DNA of 64,000 nucleotides. Origin: Dryobates pubescens. Its lineage: Eukaryota; Chordata; Aves; Piciformes; Picidae. Under the pieces are notes generated by a model that had not been told where the DNA came from, did no database searches, and saw only the letters and a list, made by a program, of their open reading frames with translations. Positions 61,501 to 64,000 of this stretch are shown piece by piece; positions within the stretch are counted from its first letter, which is position 1; each line of letters starts with the position of its first letter. The stretch covers positions 27,545,307-27,609,306 of the forward strand of contig NC_071616.1 of assembly GCF_014839835.1 (NCBI RefSeq), in the 5' to 3' direction. A program made the translations under genes and the position numbers.

Positions 61501-62850
61501 AATGAAAAGGAGAGATGTCTTCCTGTCTTTTCATGTAACCTGTAAGAGGTTTCTGCCCTTTACTTCAACTTTGCTGTTTTGTTAGGCAAGTATAGAAACT
61601 TAGCTTGTAGTCACATTGAAGATTTTAGCGAGAAACATAGGTTTAAATATTGGATCACCTGTAATGTTCTCTTCACAGTTTTTGATTGTCAGTGTGCATG
61701 ACTAATGTTGGTAATTATAAAATAATTTAAAAGACATTAAGCATAAAAAGCACTAATGGTTTTGAAGCACAAGGTTAATAATTCTAAAATCTCTTTTCAG
61801 GTTCAGTTGATGGAGTTGTTCCTTCCTCTGAAGTACGACTGCCCAGCACAATACGTCCCCATTGGTTAGAACCTACTATTTGTTTTTCTGAAGAAGACGG
61901 TCTTAGTAGGACCACTTCAGATGGTGTAGGAGTGGATTGTCCAAGTATGCTGACAGTTGCAGTCAAAATACAATCAGATAAAATAGAAAGCAATACAAAG
62001 GTTTGTGGTTTTGAAGTTGTGCTTTTCTAAATTACTTAGTTTATATGGAAGCATCTAGTTGTGGGGTTACAAAGGCTATAGGTTAAGAAACAATGTAATT
62101 GAGACCTTCATCCTCAAATTAATTTTCTGTTAGAATCTTTTGGCTGGATTGTAAAATTTAAGTATCAGCTTAATTCAGTTTGCTGGTCACATCACATAAC
62201 TGAATGCGTTTCTTGGCCAGCTGACATTTTTCTTGTTTTGCCTTTGATTTACTATAATCTTGCACTAAACCAGGCAGGAACAGACATAGGGAGTTAAAAC
62301 TTCCTGCACCAGTTACTAGCAGTGTCATCTAATAGGCAGTCTTTGCTTACCTGTTTGGAGTCATGCTGGTAAGTGTGGCACATTTAGATTTGACAGTGGC
62401 AATCATTAGCTTGGCTAAAACTGGTGACAGGCAGCTTGGTACAATTATCAAGAAATAAGGAAGCTGCAGAACAGCACGTTATCATGGGGGTTCAGTTGAC
62501 TCTGATTTGACCAACATTGTGTTGGTACTCCTAGTAATTCCTGGTGAATCCCAGAATGAATGAATAATTAGCTTTCCTTCCTATCACCGTCAGAAACTAT
62601 CCTATTGCAAAAAAGTAGGAAGCAACATTTTATTGAAATAGCCTAGTCCTTTTTGACATTTCTAGACACTTGGAGGTTCTGTGAGCAGAAGAATGACTAT
62701 TTCATAATCTAGATGTCAAATACTTGCATGTATTTCACGTAAACTGACTTGTGCACCTTTCTCATGCAGGAATTTCTGGTTGCTGTTGGACTAAGAGGAG
62801 CCACCCTACAGCACAGAGTACTACCTTCAGGTTTAAGCTGGCATGAACAG
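37391..62850 (+). CDS. ATG2B: ATG2B, autophagy-related 2B (5' part, 23 exons, first 1215 codons)
   Basis: ATG2B is a long rod-shaped lipid-transfer protein that bridges endoplasmic reticulum and phagophore with WIPI partners and ATG9, feeding autophagosome growth, and also sits on lipid droplets. The start ATG (37391, GCCGCCATGC) opens [20 protein letters not shown], identical to human as I recall. Residues about 10-110 form the chorein-type N-terminal domain that takes up lipid. 23 exons join without frame breaks to 1215 codons of about 2080; the WIPI-binding and C-terminal regions lie beyond the right edge. Introns 7, 8 and 18 use GC-AG instead of GT-AG. Intron 1 (5.5 kb) carries two CR1 copies. 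The gene reads as intact. ATG2A is excluded because the sequence follows ATG2B throughout. Confidence 0.97.
38051..38822 (+). mobile_element. CR1 LINE, 5'-truncated copy
   Basis: Carries the ORF2 C-terminal region in one long open frame: [60 protein letters not shown], then [13 protein letters not shown], then the 3' end GGTTGGACATGATGATCTTG. The reverse-transcriptase catalytic core is absent. The frame is nearly open, so the copy is fairly young. In ATG2B intron 1, same strand as the gene. Confidence 0.93.
40763..41935 (+). mobile_element. CR1 LINE, 5'-truncated copy with reverse-transcriptase motifs
   Basis: Longest CR1 copy here. It has the reverse-transcriptase segments [20 protein letters not shown] and the catalytic FADD box in [10 protein letters not shown], then [20 protein letters not shown], then [20 protein letters not shown] and the 3' end with an ACTGTGATACTGTG tail. 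ORF2 is broken by a frameshift near 41250 (between SEWLES and [12 protein letters not shown]) and again near 41590. The endonuclease is missing. In ATG2B intron 1, sense to the gene. Confidence 0.93.
43049..43211 (+). CDS. ATG2B: ATG2B exon 2 (residues 55-109)
   Basis: Encodes [19 protein letters not shown], then [17 protein letters not shown] and FRPRPRL. Acceptor TCTTCTAG, donor GTAGGC. Completes the chorein domain. Confidence 0.97.
45026..45178 (+). CDS. ATG2B: ATG2B exon 3 (residues 109-160)
   Basis: Encodes [20 protein letters not shown], then [19 protein letters not shown] and FAETIET. Acceptor TTCCACAG, donor GTATGA. Confidence 0.97.
46071..46173 (+). CDS. ATG2B: ATG2B exon 4 (residues 160-194)
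   Basis: Encodes [20 protein letters not shown] and then [10 protein letters not shown]. Acceptor CATTTAAG, donor GTAAAG. Confidence 0.95.
47551..47713 (+). CDS. ATG2B: ATG2B exon 5 (residues 194-248)
   Basis: Encodes [20 protein letters not shown], then [19 protein letters not shown] and VCSATQL. Acceptor TCTCCCAG, donor GTAAAA. Confidence 0.96.
48222..48401 (+). CDS. ATG2B: ATG2B exon 6 (residues 249-308)
   Basis: Encodes [20 protein letters not shown] and on to [18 protein letters not shown]. Acceptor GTTTTAAG, donor GTTAGT. Confidence 0.96.
49552..49648 (+). CDS. ATG2B: ATG2B exon 7 (residues 309-341), GC donor
   Basis: Encodes [20 protein letters not shown] and then [12 protein letters not shown]. 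Acceptor TTTTCTTAG. The reading frame of exon 8 requires the exon to end at CCAG, followed by GCAAGT, a GC donor. The nearby GTGAAC would shift the frame. Confidence 0.94.
50635..50817 (+). CDS. ATG2B: ATG2B exon 8 (residues 341-402), GC donor
   Basis: Encodes [20 protein letters not shown], then [20 protein letters not shown] and [12 protein letters not shown]. Acceptor TACTTCAG. It ends CGTG followed by GCAAGT, again a GC donor, because the next exon must supply AAGAAGAAG in phase for EEEVFF. Confidence 0.94.
51342..51496 (+). CDS. ATG2B: ATG2B exon 9 (residues 402-453)
   Basis: Encodes [20 protein letters not shown], then [18 protein letters not shown] and PLSTTV. Acceptor TTTATTAG, donor GTATAG. 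Confidence 0.96.
51900..52260 (-). mobile_element. CR1 LINE fragment (minus orientation)
   Basis: On the minus strand it resembles a worn CR1 3' region: the plus strand has CACTGGGCACCACTGAAAAG, ATCTCCTCTCAAGATTATAA and CTCTCCAGCAGATCC, reverse complements of the CR1 GGAGAAGAG-type text. Ends are approximate. ATG2B intron 9. Confidence 0.8.
52559..52670 (+). CDS. ATG2B: ATG2B exon 10 (residues 454-491)
   Basis: Encodes [20 protein letters not shown] and then [17 protein letters not shown]. Acceptor TGTTTTAG, donor GTAAGG. The least conserved of the exons here. Confidence 0.93.
52836..53097 (+). CDS. ATG2B: ATG2B exon 11 (residues 491-578)
   Basis: Encodes [20 protein letters not shown], then [20 protein letters not shown] and on to EACSHDHL. 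Acceptor TATTTCAG, donor GTATAA. Confidence 0.97.
54012..54162 (+). CDS. ATG2B: ATG2B exon 12 (residues 578-628)
   Basis: Encodes [20 protein letters not shown], then [19 protein letters not shown] and VQPHYTE. Acceptor AATTCAG, donor GTATGT. Confidence 0.96.
54680..54772 (+). CDS. ATG2B: ATG2B exon 13 (residues 629-659)
   Basis: Encodes [20 protein letters not shown] and then [11 protein letters not shown]. Acceptor TTCTAAAG, donor GTAAGG. Confidence 0.95.
54943..55131 (+). CDS. ATG2B: ATG2B exon 14 (residues 660-722)
   Basis: Encodes [20 protein letters not shown], then [20 protein letters not shown] and [15 protein letters not shown]. Acceptor CTTTTCAG, donor GTAAGT. Confidence 0.97.
56115..56388 (+). 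CDS. ATG2B: ATG2B exon 15 (residues 723-814)
   Basis: Encodes [20 protein letters not shown], then [40 protein letters not shown] and ELTFKELT. Acceptor TTTTTTAG, donor GTAAGA. Confidence 0.97.
57155..57260 (+). CDS. ATG2B: ATG2B exon 16 (residues 814-849)
   Basis: Encodes [20 protein letters not shown] and then [15 protein letters not shown]. Acceptor CTATGCAG, donor GTAAAA. Confidence 0.95.
58333..58525 (+). CDS. ATG2B: ATG2B exon 17 (residues 849-913)
   Basis: Encodes [20 protein letters not shown], an acidic run [15 protein letters not shown], and then [20 protein letters not shown]. Acceptor AATGTCAG, donor GTACTG. Confidence 0.97.
58712..58854 (+). CDS. ATG2B: ATG2B exon 18 (residues 914-961), GC donor
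   Basis: Encodes [20 protein letters not shown], then [20 protein letters not shown] and FYEKLYN. Acceptor TTTTCAG. It ends AATAG followed by GCAAGT. Using the GTATGA three bases inside would put a stop in exon 19, so the GC donor is required. Confidence 0.95.
59970..60127 (+). CDS. ATG2B: ATG2B exon 19 (residues 961-1014)
   Basis: Encodes [20 protein letters not shown], then [20 protein letters not shown] and FKSAVHY. Acceptor CTTCCTAG, donor GTAATA. Confidence 0.97.
60377..60549 (+). CDS. ATG2B: ATG2B exon 20 (residues 1014-1071)
   Basis: Encodes [20 protein letters not shown], then [20 protein letters not shown] and [11 protein letters not shown]. Acceptor TATGTTAG, donor GTGAGA. Confidence 0.97.
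60860..61010 (+). CDS. ATG2B: ATG2B exon 21 (residues 1072-1122), tandem acceptor
   Basis: Encodes [20 protein letters not shown], then [20 protein letters not shown] and SFNLYHQ. The acceptor reads TAGCAG, so splicing one codon later (60863) would drop a single Gln. Donor GTAGGG. Confidence 0.95.
61801..62000 (+). CDS. ATG2B: ATG2B exon 22 (residues 1122-1188)
   Basis: Encodes [20 protein letters not shown], then [20 protein letters not shown] and [13 protein letters not shown]. Acceptor CTTTTCAG, donor GTTTGT. Confidence 0.96.
62770..62850 (+). CDS. ATG2B: ATG2B exon 23 (residues 1189-1215)
   Basis: Encodes [20 protein letters not shown] and then GLSWHEQ, the last exon in the window. Acceptor CATGCAG, donor GTCAGA. 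The following exon (human ILYFLNIADEP) was not found before the right edge. Confidence 0.95.
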
Positions 62851-63503
62851 GTCAGATGGCTACAGGTTTCTCAACTACAACTTTCAGTTTCAGTCTGGCC
62901 TTAACAGCTGCTTTAAGGATCAAACTAAACCTTGATGAATAATCTTTGTTAGGAAGTCATGCTATCTTTGCTTTTGAAGTTGTTTTCTTTCTTGTCTACT
63001 TTGAGACCACTGACAGACTGGAGTCTTGCTCTTAAAGTCTTATTTGTGTATTCATTTGTTACAGTTCCTAAATCTCTACCCAAAACATGTCAGGGAAGTT
63101 CAGGTTTTTTGGTGGGTCTTTTGTTTGCTTTTGTTGTTGTTGTTGTTTTTTAAAAAAAGTTCAAATGGAAAGTCTCAGTAGTCCAGTGCTATGTAAATAC
63201 TCAGGTAATCCTTGAAATAAAACCCCCAAACACCCTCAAACAAAACAAGCATGGCTACTTGCAGCACTGAAAACATTTCTGTATTTTTTGTTTCCCTTCT
63301 GCTCACTTCATTCCTCAAGTTCTTTTCTCCCTTGTCTGTTTCTTGTAACATTGTTTGAATAGCATAAATAGAGAAGACACCTTGGGGAAGTAGTAAGCAG
63401 AAGTTTACAGAAATGTTAGTAACACAACCTTCTGAATTAGAAGGGTGGTACTGTTGTGTGTGGATGCAGGGGTGCAGCAGAGCGTGCAGGGCCAGAGAGC
63501 CTT
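62851..63503 (+). other. ATG2B: ATG2B intron 23, 5' part
   Basis: No exon is visible here. There is a GTTGTTGTTGTT tract at about 63131-63150 and otherwise ordinary T-rich intron sequence. Confidence 0.7.
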
Positions 63504-64000
63504 ACATAGAATACATAGAATACATAGAATAAACCAGGTTGGAAGAGACCTTCAAGATCATCGCGTCCAACCCATCAACCAATCCAACTCCGCCCAAGCA
63601 ACTAACCCACGGCACCAAGTACCCCGTCAAGTCTTCTCCTAAAAACCTCCAGTGATGGTGACTCCACCACCTCCCCAGGCAGCCCATTCCAATGTGCAAT
63701 CACTCTTTCTGTATAGAACTTTTTTCTAACATCCAGCCTGTATCTCCCCTGGCGCAGCCTGAGACTATGTCCTCTTGTTCTGGTACTGCTTGCCTGGGAG
63801 AAGAGACCAACATCCGTCTGTCTACAACCTCCCTTCAGGTAGTTGTAGAGAGTAATAAGGTCACCCCTGAGTCTCCTCTTCTCCAGGCTAAGCAACCCCA
63901 GCTCCCTCAGCCTCTCCTCGTAGGGCTTATGTTCCAAACCCCTCACCAACTTTGTTGCTCTTCTCTGGACTCGTTCCAGCAAGTCAACATCCTTCCTAAA
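63504..64000 (-). mobile_element. CR1 LINE, minus orientation, cut by the right edge
   Basis: On the minus strand an open frame reads [40 protein letters not shown], then [20 protein letters not shown] and the 3' end GATGATCTTGAAGGTC. The tail is a short ACATAGAAT tandem at 63504-63531. The frame stays open for over 120 codons, so this copy is young. The 5' part is beyond the window. Confidence 0.93.

Noticed and set aside
1-64000. CRISPR arrays, operons, rRNA or tRNA genes and bacterial-type systems
   Set aside because: Nothing of the kind is visible. Spliced genes, CpG islands and CR1 elements show this is vertebrate nuclear DNA.

Overview
The window is nuclear DNA of a vertebrate, almost certainly a bird. 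It has AT-rich introns, three CpG-island promoters, and many CR1 LINE copies with the avian-type 3' end (TTGGACTCGATGATCTT followed by a short ATTCT-type tandem). It carries the conserved block PAPOLA - AK7 - GSKIP - ATG2B, the order I recall for human chromosome 14q32. I cannot name the species; the CR1 density and the long TTCTA tails may hint at a CR1-rich bird lineage, but that is weak.

Layout from left to right. At 1-1681 (minus strand) lie the start of PAPOLA intron 1 and the last eight coding bases of its exon 1, inside a CpG island that extends to about 2500. AK7 occupies 3742-31982 on the minus strand. All 18 coding exons can be placed; they join without a frame break into 720 codons and end in a Dpy-30 motif. 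A second CpG island covers its first exon. GSKIP lies at 34671-35674 (minus) with two coding exons and 139 codons, a long AT-rich 3' region below it and a probable noncoding first exon near 36666. ATG2B starts at 37391 on the plus strand and runs off the right edge. 23 coding exons are placed, giving the first 1215 codons. GSKIP and ATG2B share a divergent CpG-island promoter at about 36560-37430.

The genes are not an operon. They are neighbours with separate jobs: mRNA polyadenylation (PAPOLA), ciliary adenylate kinase (AK7), GSK3/PKA scaffolding (GSKIP) and lipid transfer for autophagosome growth (ATG2B). All exons were mapped by reading translated segments against remembered vertebrate proteins and then fixing splice sites by reading phase.

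The rest is intron and intergenic DNA with about a dozen CR1 fragments in both orientations, two long TTCTA tandem arrays, one LTR-like block and a few stretches I cannot explain. I found no unknown multi-gene system. The most notable point is that three ATG2B introns use GC-AG splice sites, all with the same donor GCAAGT.
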